From positions 16,665,860 to 16,729,859 of the forward strand of contig OZ022591.1 of NCBI GenBank assembly GCA_963669155.1: a DNA stretch of 64,000 bases, written 5' to 3'. The notes under the pieces are model-generated. The model was not told the DNA's origin, searched no databases, and saw only the letters and a program-made list of their open reading frames with translations. Position 1 is the stretch's first letter. Each line of letters begins with the position of its first letter. This DNA is from Arbacia lixula (Eukaryota; Echinodermata; Echinoidea; Arbacioida; Arbaciidae). This document shows positions 1-11,631 of the stretch, one piece after another. Made by a program: the position numbers and the translations under genes.

Positions 1-1
1 C

Positions 2-358
2 CGGGAGGCCTACAACATGGGCATCCGTTACATCGGAGGCTGCTGTGGCTTCGAGCCCTACCACATCAGGGCTGTGTGTGAGGAGCTCAATGCTGAGAGA
101 GGCTTCCTACCAGCTGGCACAGAGAAGCATGCTATGTGGGGAGATGGCCTCCGCATGCACACCAAGCCATGGGTCAGGGCCAGGGCTCGCCGTGACTACT
201 GGGAGAACCTCAAGCCGGCCAGTGGACGTCCCACCTGTGCCTCCATGTCCACTCTGGACGCCTGGGGCGTAACCCGTGGTGACGAGAACCTGGTGCAGCA
301 CTCTGAGGCCACCGACGATGCAGAGCTCAAGAAGCTGTATGGACATGTCAAAGCCTAG
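2..358 (+). CDS. BHMT: Betaine-homocysteine S-methyltransferase, C-terminal exon (partial)
   Basis: This is the last coding exon of BHMT, the cytosolic zinc enzyme that transfers a methyl group from betaine to homocysteine, giving dimethylglycine and methionine. The frame is open from base 2 (Arg-Glu-Ala-Tyr-Asn) to a TAG at 356-358, about 118 residues. The Gly-Gly-Cys-Cys-Gly-Phe motif at 35-52 carries the two adjacent cysteines (codons 41-46) that bind zinc in the family; the third zinc cysteine lies upstream, outside the window. [19 protein letters not shown] and YWENL are blocks typical of the BHMT C-terminus, which builds the oligomerisation arm in characterised BHMTs. The N-terminal two thirds are missing only because the window starts here; no break is visible. 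Its C-terminal tail ends at about the same place as vertebrate BHMT. BHMT and BHMT2 cannot be separated in an invertebrate. Confidence 0.95.
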   Translation, partial: REAYNMGIRYIGGCCGFEPYHIRAVCEELNAERGFLPAGTEKHAMWGDGLRMHTKPWVRARARRDYWENLKPASGRPTCASMSTLDAWGVTRGDENLVQHSEATDDAELKKLYGHVKA

Positions 359-2700
359 GAGTGAGGCTAACTCTCCCTGCCTGGTTCCATTTTACCATGT
401 GACAAGGGTTCTTCTTACGTACGAGTGCATCTAGACTTGACCATGCAGCAGTTGAACTTTACAGACTGCACAAGGCTATGCTCTCTTCAGTACTTTTGTT
501 CAAGTGGGATGATTGTGTAGTTATCACAAGTATGTTGTGTGAGTTGAAGTTAATGGCCCACATGAAGGGTTCTTTTTTTTTTATACAGGTTCACATTTGT
601 TGGTTCATGACTTTTAGACAGATAAACTTGTTATGGTTTTTCAGATTTAGCTGCCTACACAGTGTCAGTGACATGTAGACTATTTACATAGTGTTCATGT
701 TCTTCAGATTTAATTGTTAATGTTATATCCATGCATATGCATGACAAGTGTTATAGCCATGTCAGATTGGTCCATACAGTTGTATGAGCTTGTGAGGTCA
801 TATTGTGATTACCAGAGGGATTCGGCTACTTAGTGGAATGTGCGGACAGTAGTGTTATGGTATGGTCAACGAGGTTTGAAGGGGTTTAATTCGTATTGCA
901 ATGTTCATGGATATTGGCTTTCTTATAGGAGCAGTCTTTGTCTCACGCAATGTTTTAGACAAACACCCTTAGCAGCGTATTTGAGTTAGTGTATTATGTT
1001 CTAGGTGTCTAGTGTTATCACGCGTCACATTTCACTTGGTTATTCTGTCACTTGTGTCTATACAATGATGAGGCTGGAGTGGTATTGCTATTCCATATGT
1101 CTACTGTATTATTGTACATGAGTGGGTTACAGGTATCATGTGTACCGGGAGTATGTATAATGTTTATGTGTGGGGATTTGGTTTACAGTGGTGAACAACC
1201 CCATTGTTATATTTGTCGTCAATAGGACTTCATATGGTTTCCCCAATGACATTTGCACTATTGGCCATATACATGCACAGATTGTTTACTTGCCTTTTGG
1301 TATTTAGGTGTGTAGGCACTTAATTGCCCATTTTGTATCGAACTTTCCTACTATGGAATGTTAGTGAATTTTCGTGTATTAGAGTTACATTAGTGGCCCT
1401 CTTGTTCGGTGGCCTCATGATTTGTTAATGCATTGTTTCGATGAGAGTTATATGCTGAAGCAGCATTTGTTCTAAAGGATGAGAGACGTGGTATTTTAAA
1501 ATGTTGTCTACATGTGTATGTTAGTACCAGGGTGCATTAATTACACAATGTCATGTGCCTTACAAAAAAAAAAAAAAAAAACATTTTGGGCTGGTTTTCT
1601 ACATGTACCATGACTAGGTATGCTTGTAATATTGAATATATGCAGTCCTTTCCGGGCTCTGTTCAGTTTTGTTTCAACACCCTGTCATGATGTATGTCCA
1701 TAGAGTTTGAAGTAGAACCGAAGTATGTGGGAAGATTATATCATGTTCTGTATGCCAGAGGTATTTGGGCTATATAGTATAGACAGCCTGTGGGTATAGT
1801 AACGAGGTGGAAGTCTTTTCATTTGTTTAACTTTAAGAGAGTTTGTGTCTATATAGTGGTACGAAGGGCTAATTTCTGGCACTCACCTATCGTAATTTTT
1901 TTTCCAAACTCCCTTGGGTTTTGCCCTGTTTGCTTATGATGATGAGTAATGCGATATAACTTCTACTTGTATGTCTGTTCCATGTATTCTGGGGAATATG
2001 GCTATTATATTGTGCCACAGTGGGATGTGAACATTTTGGAAATGTACCCTTCTGACTGGCCTGATAACCGGTTTATGTTTGTCTCATAGGTGCATGGTAG
2101 TTTCAAATGTTAAGCCTGGGCTTCCCTTTTTTTCTATAGTCACCCCCCCCCCCCCCCCACATTGTTGTCTCGGCTGTGGCCTGCTGGTTGCAGTTGTCTC
2201 GGGCCTGATCACCCCTGGACACTGTTTCCTGCTAGCCAGTTGTCGTTCCGGTTTCTCTTTGGCGTAACAATGGTGTAAGGCGATTCCGGATAGCCTACCA
2301 TTGAAATTGTGCCTTCAATTTTTCAAATCTACATATTGCTCGAAATATACTACTATTATAGCTCAGTCACATTTGAAATTCCATTGTGCTCCCTGTATGA
2401 GTCAGTACCTGTTCGGTAATTTTGTGTGGTATAGCATGTGTAGAGGGTTCACTTCATGGTTCATTGTGTAAATTTGGGAACATGGCTTGACTATTGTAAG
2501 TGTGTTATTCAGTTTCTCTTCGAAATTGTTCACTTGTTGAAACTCGGGGGACCTCGTTTTGGTGGCCACGGGGGAGATGTTACGATAATAAATGCGCCCT
2601 CAGCGGCGTGGTTGGACAGTTTATGGAAAATGGCGTGCAGCATGTGTTTTCTGATTTGTGGTATTTTATGTGACTGTTTGTCGTGAAAGAGATGCGATCC
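359..2700 (+). other. Presumptive 3' UTR and downstream flank of BHMT
   Basis: This 2.3-kb T/G-rich stretch after the BHMT stop has no convincing coding frame. It contains an A-tract at 1564-1581 and a C-homopolymer near 2143-2158. I noticed a canonical AATAAA at 2586-2591, which would make a UTR of about 2.2 kb. Composition changes near 2750. The transcript end is inferred, not shown. Confidence 0.4.
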
Positions 2701-2909
2701 GTACCTGTGGCTAGATCGAGGATACGCCACAAAGCCATCGGTTTTCGCATGTGATAAAAATATTCATATAAGCAGAAATGTTCAACTTTTAAAAAGATTA
2801 ATTCGTCAATTATACACATTGACAAGAAAACGTGTTTAGTTATTCAAAATTATTTGTGAAAGTTTCCGATTAAGTCCTTCGTAATCGATCTGTGCATTCG
2901 TAAAAGGTC

Positions 2910-2918
2910 GGTTTGAGC
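2910..2918. repeat. Target-site duplication, left (family Y copy 1)
   Basis: GGTTTGAGC is repeated exactly at 3639-3647, flanking the transposon at 2919-3638. Confidence 0.8.
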
Positions 2919-3638
2919 AAGGATGTTTAAGCACATGGATATCCAGCTGCCGTTTAATTAATGCAGATTCATTGTACTCTCCTTCTAGTCACAAAAGAAC
3001 GCTTTACACAGATTTTCTCTTTGATCCCCATTGTTCGATTCCGCCGATTCTCTGGATGATTAATTTTGCCTGGATTTGACGTACAAACAAAATCGGATGC
3101 GCAGAAGAATTTGGTGAAATATCCTCACCCCATATGCTTGCGCAGTTGTGACATGTAATACCTACGATGCATCTATGAAGATTCAATCGAGGAATATTGT
3201 TACAATATGGCAAAAAGGCTCTAAACGTGATATCAAGTTGCAGTTTAAAAGTCTCAATTTCACAATGTTCCGCATCATACCTGCTTACAAAATTGCATGA
3301 AACGTTACTTTAAGATATTTTCCTTTCGGACAAGTAACATGAAAAACGGGGCCAACTGCGCCAAAGCTAGTATTTCCATCTCAAAAAGCATCAAATTTCG
3401 TATTCGCTTGTCCTTATTAGCTACATAATAAGCACTTAGTGACAAAATTAAAAGTTCTGCATCGAAAGCTGAAATGTATGCATGTATAGGAATGCGTATG
3501 ACCTATTATAAAAGGCAGGTGAACGTAACGCAATCGCGTATGCATCATATTGTTGAGAGCAGTTGCTAGTCATGAATATTAAGTGGCGGAATCAAACCTT
3601 GTTCAAAGGGATGTATATCCATGTGCTTAAACATCCTT
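2919..3638. mobile_element. Family Y non-autonomous DNA transposon, copy 1 (720 bp)
   Basis: Both ends carry the same inverted repeat of about 24 bp, starting AAGGATGTTTAAGCACATGG. The element is flanked by a perfect 9-bp direct repeat (2910-2918 and 3639-3647). A second copy lies inverted at 31143-31798 and a decayed one at 34668-34970. There is no transposase frame. A 9-bp duplication is usual for Mutator-like elements and possible for Merlin; the superfamily is inferred only from that. The boundaries rest on both the TIRs and the duplication. Confidence 0.85.
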
Positions 3639-3647
3639 GGTTTGAGC

Positions 3648-4621
3648 GATACAATGTATAAGACTGTGCATGTATTGGTGCTGACCTTTTCATTCCGTAA
3701 AACATCCACGTACAAGCTCACGACGGTAAGCCTTTTACATAAAGTTGCATTTAAACCTGTTCCCGCATACATAGCATAGGCAATCGCATTGCCATGTGGT
3801 ACTCCTCGTGACAATTTCCAAGACATGGACAAACATCTTCTTTTGGAATCCACTTCAAACTCCCCAGTCATTACCAAATGACGGGAATAGAATTACTTCA
3901 TAATGAGGTTCATTCATACACACTGAAGAAGGTGAAACATTAAAGAAAACCTCACAAGAAGCCATAATTAATGATGTGTAATACATCATTCGTACGTCTG
4001 GAAAACAAGGCGAGGAACTGAAAACGTTGAGAAGTTCAGATTAACTTGAACATACCCTTTGGTTAAAAACGTATTGATAAGAAAGAAAAATAAAACACGT
4101 TCAGTAGAGGTCCCCGATCGAAAGCTCTAGATTTGATCATATTATATCCTCAACGAAGGAAAATGTGGATGTGTTTGTTTTTGCACTTGTCGCACACTCA
4201 ACCATACGCGAATGGTTTAACATATCTCATACATGTATAAAACTTTACATTTTTGATGGGGAATGTCCACACATTTCAGTCTAGACTTATAAATTGAAAG
4301 AAACAATTTCGTAGGCAATACATGCACAAAAGAACACAAGTGCGAAGAACACAGAAAACAGAAAGAAATGGTCATGATGTTATTGCGGAGTGCTTTTATA
4401 AAGTTTCAAAAACCTGTTAGATTCTATATTTTGTTTTATCCCATCCACATCGTTAATCTCATTTTGGCCTTTTAGAAATGAGTGATATCCACCTACGTAC
4501 CCGACGGTTCACATATAGGAATGGGCACAATCTATTCTGACGCAATCCTTGACGGACAAAGAAGAATGTAACTCACGCTTACCAAAGTCGTTTTCCATAA
4601 CTACGTATGTTACGATACATG
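3648..4621. other. Intergenic, nothing recognised
   Basis: AT-rich sequence with only short chance frames. I see no splice-flanked coding block, RNA gene or repeat boundary. Confidence 0.5.
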
Positions 4622-5027
4622 AAGAGCTTGTTTGCAAAAAGGGTTAGATCCACTTTAGACCATTCTGCGAAAATCTACTTTTGTTATTCTCCCACATTGC
4701 AATATTCTTATGCGAAATTAAATTATCATGATTTGCTACCCTGCCATGTGAACATGAACATGAAAATAAATCTACCTGTCTTCATCTTTTTTTTTTCCTC
4801 CAAGAATTACCTTTGTGGATCTAGCCCTTTTTGCAAACAAACTGAAATGGATCGAACCCCTTTTAAAAAAAAGTTTTTCTTTACCATTTTGTTCACTTTT
4901 TAATGAGAATCTCAACTTTTCTTTGGTATCATCTTATAGAGCTACTTCAAATCTATACATTGAGACAAAAAAAACAACACCCAAATTTGCTGAAAAATGG
5001 ATCTAACCCCTTTTGCAAATGAGCTCT
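4622..5027. mobile_element. MITE with ~30-bp terminal inverted repeats
   Basis: The left end at 4622-4654 begins AAGAGCTTGTTTGCAAAAAG and runs on into GGTTAGATCCA. The right end at 4997-5027 is its imperfect reverse complement. A related inner copy of the same motif occurs at 4815-4862. No coding frame is present and I could not define a target duplication. Confidence 0.6.
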
Positions 5028-5569
5028 TTATATTTAGAATGTGACGGAATTTTCTCAGCAGGGGAAAAGCAGGCTGTTCACGATGAGAGTGTCAAGTTCT
5101 GAGCCTCCCTCGTTTCACAGACACGGATCTGTCAATATTCATGTACGGCCTAGAGCGCTGAGATCGATATACCTGTTCACTGATTTCGTATCCTGTGAAA
5201 ACAACACCTGAATACTGTTGCAGATTACCTCCGTGGATCCAGGGCTTGTATTGGCACTTGAATATAGGACTGGCTGCTTGCTTTTTTCTTTATGAATCGT
5301 GGTCGTGTTGCACATCTACAAGCGCTGTTCGTCGCAAAAAAGTACGGATGAAACGTTCTTACCAAAGTTTAAGATTTAGTGGACACTTGAAAACTACACA
5401 GTATTATGATTTCTTAATTGTTTGGTCGGAAACCTTCACTGATCTGCTTCTCGGATTGACAATGAAATGATTTGGTTTCATACAGGTATGTATCAAATGC
5501 ACAGGTGAAAGGGCGCATCTTTTTCAGAAAATGCACATTTTCAAAGAAAATTGTACACAACATATAGGA
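5028..5569. other. Intergenic, nothing recognised
   Basis: No gene or delimited repeat is supported. Short frames here are at chance length for this composition. Confidence 0.5.
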
Positions 5570-5720
5570 TACCACCTCGCACGTGACCTCACAAAATCGA
5601 AACTTTAAAAAATCATAACTTTTTTTCAATCTTTAACGGATTTTCATCAAGCCTTCACGGATATGTTTAATCCATGTGTCTGCTTTTATTGAAACCATTC
5701 AGAGTGGTCTGTTCCTTTAA
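5570..5720. mobile_element. Family Z (TTAA) MITE, right-half fragment
   Basis: The stretch matches the right half of the complete element at 32934-33192: a TCACAAAATC-AAA core, then GGATTTTCATCAA, then an end in GTTCCTTTAA at 5711-5720. The left half is missing or unrecognisable. Confidence 0.6.
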
Positions 5721-5758
5721 CGCAGTCAAGACTGACAGTTGGCGCAATCAGTTAGAGC

Positions 5759-7230
5759 AGAGAGGTGTAAGGAATGGAGTCAGCACGAAGTGTAATCATG
5801 GACCTATCATGGATGGACTGCGCTCGGATTGACTTCCTTTGATCTATGAGGTCCGCCGCCTCATAAAAATCCAAGACATTCAGGTGTTTTAAACAACTAG
5901 CTGTATTTCTAATTAGGTAGTGCCTTCCTCTGAATAACAAAAGAAAATCTGTTTTGAGAAGTATGCCAACCGCTCAGCCTTCGCTGGGAGCTCGTTGCTG
6001 ATCTTTTTACACACACTGTGAATTAGTTTTGGGGTAAGCGAAGGGAAACTTTGAAAAAATTCTAGAAAGAATTTGGTCCGTAACTTTTTCGGACACCTCC
6101 GCACACGAAATTGAGGTTGTTTCCATGAAAGATGAAACACTCAATAAACGATTTACAAGATATTTTTAAGGAAATATGATTCGGAAATGTGCGATATGGA
6201 GGCATTTCTCTGGCATGTTTTCTACAGTATTCTCATTTTATCACAAAAACGAAGCAACAATATAATCTGAAATTCACAGAATCGTATCTTTATAACATGT
6301 AATACTACTGCACATGCACTTCAGTTCATGTAGTGGTTCTGAAATCTTCTGCGCATACAGAATATATATTCCTCAAAATGCATCCTACATTTTGTCATGC
6401 TTGTTTGGCGGCGGATCTCCCTCGATCAAAGAGCCAAACGCGTAAAATATTCCATTGTGACATCAATGCACACGACTGCTGTAGGAATAAATTATACTTC
6501 GTCCTGACTCCATTCCTTACACCTCTCTGGTGTAATTTATTCCTACAGCAGTTGTGTGCATTGATGTCACAATGGAATATTTTACGTGTTTGGCTCTTTG
6601 ATCGAGGGAGATCCGCCGCCAAACAAGCATGACAGAATGTAGGATGCATTTTGAGGAATATATATTCTGTATGCGCAGAAGATTTCAGAACCACTACATG
6701 AACTGAAGTGCATGTGCAGTAGTATTACATGTTATAAAGATACGATTCTGTGAATTTCAGATTATATTGTTGCTTCGTTTTTGTGATAAAATGAGAATAC
6801 TGTAGAAAACATGCCAGAGAAATGCCTCCATATCACACATTTCCGAATCATATTTCCTTAAAAATATCTTGTAAATCGTTTATTGAGTGTTTCATCTTTC
6901 ATGGAAACAACCTCAATTTCGTGTGCGGAGGTGTCCGAAAAAGTTACGGACCAAATTCTTTCTAGAATTTTTTCAAAGTTTCCCTTCGCTTACCCCAAAA
7001 CTAATTCACAGTGTGTGTAAAAAGATCAGCAACGAGCTCCCAGCGAAGGCTGAACGGTTGGCATACTTCTCAAAACAGATTTTCTTTTGTTATTCAGAGG
7101 AAGGCACTACCTAATTAGAAATACAGCTAGTTGTTTAAAACACCTGAATGTCTTGGATTTTTATGAGGCGGCGGACCTCATAGATCAAAGGAAGTCAATC
7201 CGAGCGCAGTCCATCCATGATAGGTCCATG
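5759..7230 (-). mobile_element. Family X element, copy B (minus), interrupted by copy A
   Basis: Copy B lies in reverse orientation: its 3' tail is 5759-5788 and its body continues from about 6529 to 7230, ending with the reverse complement of CATGGACCTATCATGG. It is flanked by GTTAGAGC (5751-5758) and GTTAGAGT (7231-7238), an 8-bp duplication with one mismatch. Copy A sits inside it in the opposite orientation, so the whole reads as a long palindrome. No TIRs occur at the termini. A subterminal inverted motif around GACCGCCGCC lies inside both ends. No transposase is encoded. Confidence 0.85.
5797..6528 (+). mobile_element. Family X element, copy A (732 bp), nested in copy B
   Basis: The element starts CATGGACCTATCATGG and ends ...TTACACCTCTCT. 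It is flanked by AGTGTAAT (5789-5796) and GGTGTAAT (6529-6536), an 8-bp duplication with one mismatch made from copy B sequence. Its length equals, within 1 bp, that of the separate copy at 25377-26107. Copies A and B share the same variant tail and are almost identical over their length, so they are sister copies. Confidence 0.85.
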
Positions 7231-7589
7231 GTTAGAGTCATCAGAATGGGTTAGTGAACAGCGAGTTCCTGTCACAGCACACTGGGCTAAGGTATGTCCA
7301 CGGTCTGTACTGGAGCTCAAGGATTGGGGTCTGTGAAATCCAATTACAAAGCAACCAGCACGAAGCGACAATGCTTGAACCTAGAACTTCCTGAGGAGGT
7401 TGACATAACCATGGACCTATCATGGATGGACTGCGCTCAGATAGACTTCTTTTGATCTATGATGACCGCCGCCGCATAAAAATTCAAGACATTCAGGTGT
7501 TTTAAACAATACGATGTATTTCTAATGAATAACAAAAGAAAATCTGGTTTGAGAAATATGTCAACCGTTCAGCCTTCGCTGGGAGTTAA

Positions 7590-8233
7590 AGGGCCCCTCT
7601 TATCAAAATGTATGTTGATTTCTGTTGATGCAACATGATATGTACATAACAAAATCACTAACTCTTCAATGGAAATATGTGTCCTATATTTTAAAACATT
7701 TTTTGTATATTTTTTCTCAGCACTGATAAGCCCCGCCTCCAAAATATCCTCAACTCAAGATTCCCCCTGTCATGCCTGTGACACCATCGAAGGTAGAAAT
7801 TAGCAGGATAATAGACATAATTTATGTACAAACTTAACATTGCAATGACTACCTCCACCTGCCTACAAGAGCATCACATGTCTTCACACAATACCATCTA
7901 ACAACCTTTCATGTGGGAATAATCGTTTCCTTATGTCAGAAATGTGCTAGCTATGTGATGCTTTTATGAGCACTTGCAGGTAGTCATTGCAATGTTGAGT
8001 TTGTGCATAAATTATGTCTATCATCCTGCTAATTTATACCTTCGATGATGTCACAGGGGGAATCTTGAGTTGGAGGATATTTTGGAGGCGGGGCTTATCA
8101 GTGCTGAAAAAAATATAGAAAAATTATTTTAGAATATAGGACACATACTTCAATTGAACAGTTAGTGATTTTGTTATATACATATTAAGTTGCATCAACG
8201 GAAGTCAACATACATTTTGATGGCAGGGGCCCT
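7590..8233. mobile_element. Family W TTAA hairpin element, copy 1
   Basis: TTAA flanks both ends (7586-7589 and 8234-8237). The termini read AGGGCCC...GGGCCCT. The two arms, about 275 bp each, are near-complete reverse complements, so the 644-bp element folds into one long hairpin. It is inserted in family X copy C. TTAA duplications are typical of piggyBac and Kolobok elements. No transposase frame. A second copy is at 17571-18214. Confidence 0.85.
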
Positions 8234-8690
8234 TTAAAAGGTAATCTCTTCATACACATTGGGATAGTTTGGGGATGAGCGAAGGAAAATTTTGATAGAG
8301 TTGTAGAATGAACTTGGTCCGTAACTTTTTCGGACACCTCCGGACACAAAATTGAGGTTGTTTCTATGGAAGGTGGAACACTCAATAACCGATTTACAAG
8401 ATATTTGTGAGGAAATATGACTGCCCAATGTGCGATATAGAGGCATTTCTCTGACAAGTTTTCGACAGTATTCTTAATTTATCACAAAAACGAAGCATCA
8501 ATATAATTTGAAATTCACAGAATCGTATCATTATACGACGTTCTACTACTGCACATGCACTTTAAAACATGAAGTTGTTCTGATATCTTCTGCGCGTACA
8601 GAATATATATTCCTCCAAATGCATCAAAAATTGGTCTTGCATATTTGGCGGCGGTCGTCACTGGATCAAAGTACCAAATTCGTCAAATAT

Positions 8691-9028
8691 AGACCATTTC
8701 GTAATTACACCATGAGCGGCCAATGCACTGAATAAATACTACTAGACTGCTGACTGGGATTGTTTCATGAAACTGTGTTGGATGGTAGATGTAAAGACAC
8801 TTTACAGTGTGCCCGGAACAACAATAGAAGCAGATGCCCATGGTGGAATGTTCTTTCACTACCTTCTTAGAGCTGAATAGCTCTTGCCATATTTCCATGG
8901 TAATATATTGAAATGTGGTGGACTATCTAATGAATTCCTATTTTACTCTGTGAGTTTGGGAATTGACCTGAGGTCATTTACTAAAAGCAATAATCTGCTC
9001 ATGCGCAAATTGCAATTACGAAATGGCT
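8691..9028. mobile_element. Family S MITE, copy 1
   Basis: The left end holds CCATTTCGTAATTACA and the right end its imperfect reverse complement, next to TA dinucleotides. Comparison with the uninterrupted copy at 25377-26107 shows that this block is an insertion. The edges are good to a few bases. A related element is at 38711-39145. Confidence 0.7.
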
Positions 9029-9117
9029 TATTCTATTCTGCTATCGATGAACGCGACTGATGTATGAATAAATTACTCTTCGTGCTGACTCTAGTTGTAA
9101 CACCTACCTGACATAAC

Positions 9118-11631
9118 TGAGAAACATTAATTTAGGGTATGTGTTTTTTGCATGCGAGGTACTCCCGTGGTGAGCTGAAGTAGTCACTACCAACGACAGT
9201 GAACAGTGGTGAAAAAACAGGCCTTCAAATTTGAATTCGAGTATTGAAACTGGAAATGCCGCTTTACACTCGTGCTGCATTGGAAGTACAGCAGCAAATC
9301 GAAAATTGGTCGAGGGGTGAAATTCCCGTTAGACGCTATCCAATTAAAGGTTGTCATGGTAACGGAATGGTCGTCTCTTATCCATGTCTTCACTTCTAGG
9401 GTTGTCAAGAGATTTTTCGTTCTTGCTACTGGTGAAGTGCTATGCTTGATGTGAAGAAAGCCGATACGACTGGACATGAAAGCGGAGGGGCTCACGGTAT
9501 CCGATGTATGCATGTTTATTGTTTCTAGATGAGGACGCATGGATCGGGTGGCTTTCCTCTTGAACGTTACCCCTGCGAAGACTGCCAGTGGTGCCCACAA
9601 CGTAAAATATATCCTGGGAGACACAACAGTAATATGTGCATGGTGATAATCTCGCCTTAGGGACACCGCAGTGAGATCAATATCAACACTTATTTTATAA
9701 ATGCGATAGTAATACCAGACAATTGCTAGTTTTGCGAAAATGACTAAGAGTTCTCCCTTACGTTCTCATCATTCACCATTCTGATGTCCTTTTTCCATTT
9801 TGATTATTTCTGCTTCTGTCAATCAACTTGATGTTCTAGCTGCTTTCTGGGATACGTGAGTTTTCACATGAAGACTCTTAAAGGAGTCTCTCGGCCTTCT
9901 GTTGTAAGGTTTCCACGCTAAAGCATTCTGTTAAAAAGTGTGCATTCTACACTTCAAATATTGCAATTAGTATCACATATGGCAATTGAGTTCACAAATT
10001 GTTTGATGAACTGGTGAGCACGTTCCTAAAAGTGTGATCTACTATATATCTGTTTATATGAAGAAAAAGGGGTTGGGGGCGGTTATGTCAGGTAGGTGTC
10101 ACTAGCTATTCATTTCGAATAATAAACGTTCATTGAAAACATTGTGAATGATAGATTTCCACATGCCTTTACATTCCCATTGACAAACTAATCTTAAAAA
10201 CACCTGTTGCAATCTATCATTTCTGTTTGAACACATCTCCACCTTTGTCTGACGAGGAAAGCCAAATTCGATGTCAGATTGAATGCCCTTAGGTCAAGAA
10301 GCTATCAGGCGAGAATTCAGGCTAGTGGATATAGGGTAGGAGCATTCATGTACTATTGTGTATTCCGCCTTTCATCTTCGTTATTCACTTCCATGCTAGT
10401 AGGGCGAGATATTATTTGATAGATCACAAAACAACATGTTTACTGGGGAAAGGGAACATCCTCCTTCTCCCTCTCTCGCTCTCTCTTCTTGTATGACGGT
10501 CCACATGCATAGCTAAGAATTCAATTTGCCCAGGTACGCACTGCCCAGGGTGGCGCAAACATGTTGAAAGACGTCGTTATTTCTTCTGTCACGGAATCTT
10601 ACCGTTCTGATTCCTACCCCTTTCTTTCTCTACCCCCGACCCACTTATCTCCTTTCTTAGATCTCTGTCTCCCCATCCTCTTTTCTCTCTCTTTCCTTAT
10701 CTCCCTTTCTCAACTCTCTATCCCCCCCCCCCTCTCTCTCTCTCTGCCCACAACCTCCCTCTTCTGTACCACCCTCTCTATCCCTCGCTCTCTTTCACTC
10801 ATTTTCAACCCGTATTTTGAGTGTTTGTTCGCCATGTGAACTCAAAAGGCGAAATCTCGTAGCTTGAAGATCAGGTTGAAGATTGTAGTGTTTGATGCAG
10901 ATAGATTGTCAAAGGACGAAACTCAATCGTTTGGCCTCAGGTATTGGCCAAGCCTTGTTTCCAGACTGTTCGGCATTTTTAATACAAACTACATCATTCA
11001 ATAGACGGGTCTGGCTGGGGAGACTAATCATTCTAGATGCCTTCTCCAGCTAGGACGTAGAAAAAAAGGATAATTAACAAGTTTTACCCTAGAGAGTACT
11101 TGAGACTCCTTTTTAATTTGGATTAAAAATGGCAAATGGAGATAAGGCTTGACATGCTGGGATCGTGGTGTATTACAGCAATGATATCAGGTTATTCTAG
11201 GCACTAAATGGTCGAGAAATAATATGCTAGATAACGACTAGTGTAACATAACCTCAGTCCTTGGGCAGGTACCTTGTCGACACTCGTATTCATTTTGAAA
11301 ACTTGTTTCGAGTTTAGATTATTAGATTAACCATATCGTGATATATCATAACTTATCACGGCGTGTTATTGACATAAATAAAAACAATTCTCTTATAACG
11401 CGATAAACTCCTATTGCATCTGTTCAATGTTAAAGTCAATGCAAGCTCATTAAACTTCCTTCTTGAGTTTATATGTTCAGCGGGAGGTTGTTAAAAAGTG
11501 TTCTTTTTGAAAAAACTGTAGTCTGGAACACGCTTATGTTAAGCATGCCAAAATATGTTATCTGACAATCAATGATAAGCATGATAGGACACTAATTGTG
11601 TATCCATATCAACGTACCCCCTCTCCTCCAG
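9118..11631. other. Stretch between BHMT side and first receptor exon seen
   Basis: No gene is recognised. It contains a pyrimidine-rich CT tract (about 10462-10800), and a 159-codon minus-strand frame at 9187-9666 that I could not match to any family. I looked here for the exon encoding the first half of the receptor's ligand-binding domain and did not find it. Confidence 0.5.

Larger units (their letters stand above)
7410..9109 (+). mobile_element. Family X element, copy C, carrying two nested MITEs
   Basis: The element starts CATGGACCTATCATGG and ends ...CACCTACCT. It is flanked by a perfect 8-bp duplication GACATAAC (7402-7409 and 9110-9117). Its sequence is broken by a TTAA hairpin element (7590-8233) and a TA-type MITE (about 8691-9028). 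Removing both leaves about 710 bp, collinear with the 25377 copy. It is more diverged than copies A and B. Confidence 0.85.

Noticed and set aside
6333-6694. Two overlapping 99-codon frames on opposite strands with almost the same peptide
   Set aside because: They are a mirror effect of the palindrome formed by copies A and B.
5913-7114. A 75-codon frame found identically in family X copies A and B and similarly in copy D
   Set aside because: Shared only because the copies are near-identical; copy D differs by about ten residues in 75 with no sign of silent bias, and copy C does not keep the frame. Not a supported gene.
10561-10839. A 92-codon Ser/Leu/Pro-rich frame just upstream of the first receptor exon, considered as a signal-peptide exon
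   Set aside because: It is a pyrimidine-rich tract; the hydrophobic run is low complexity and no ligand-binding-domain residues follow.
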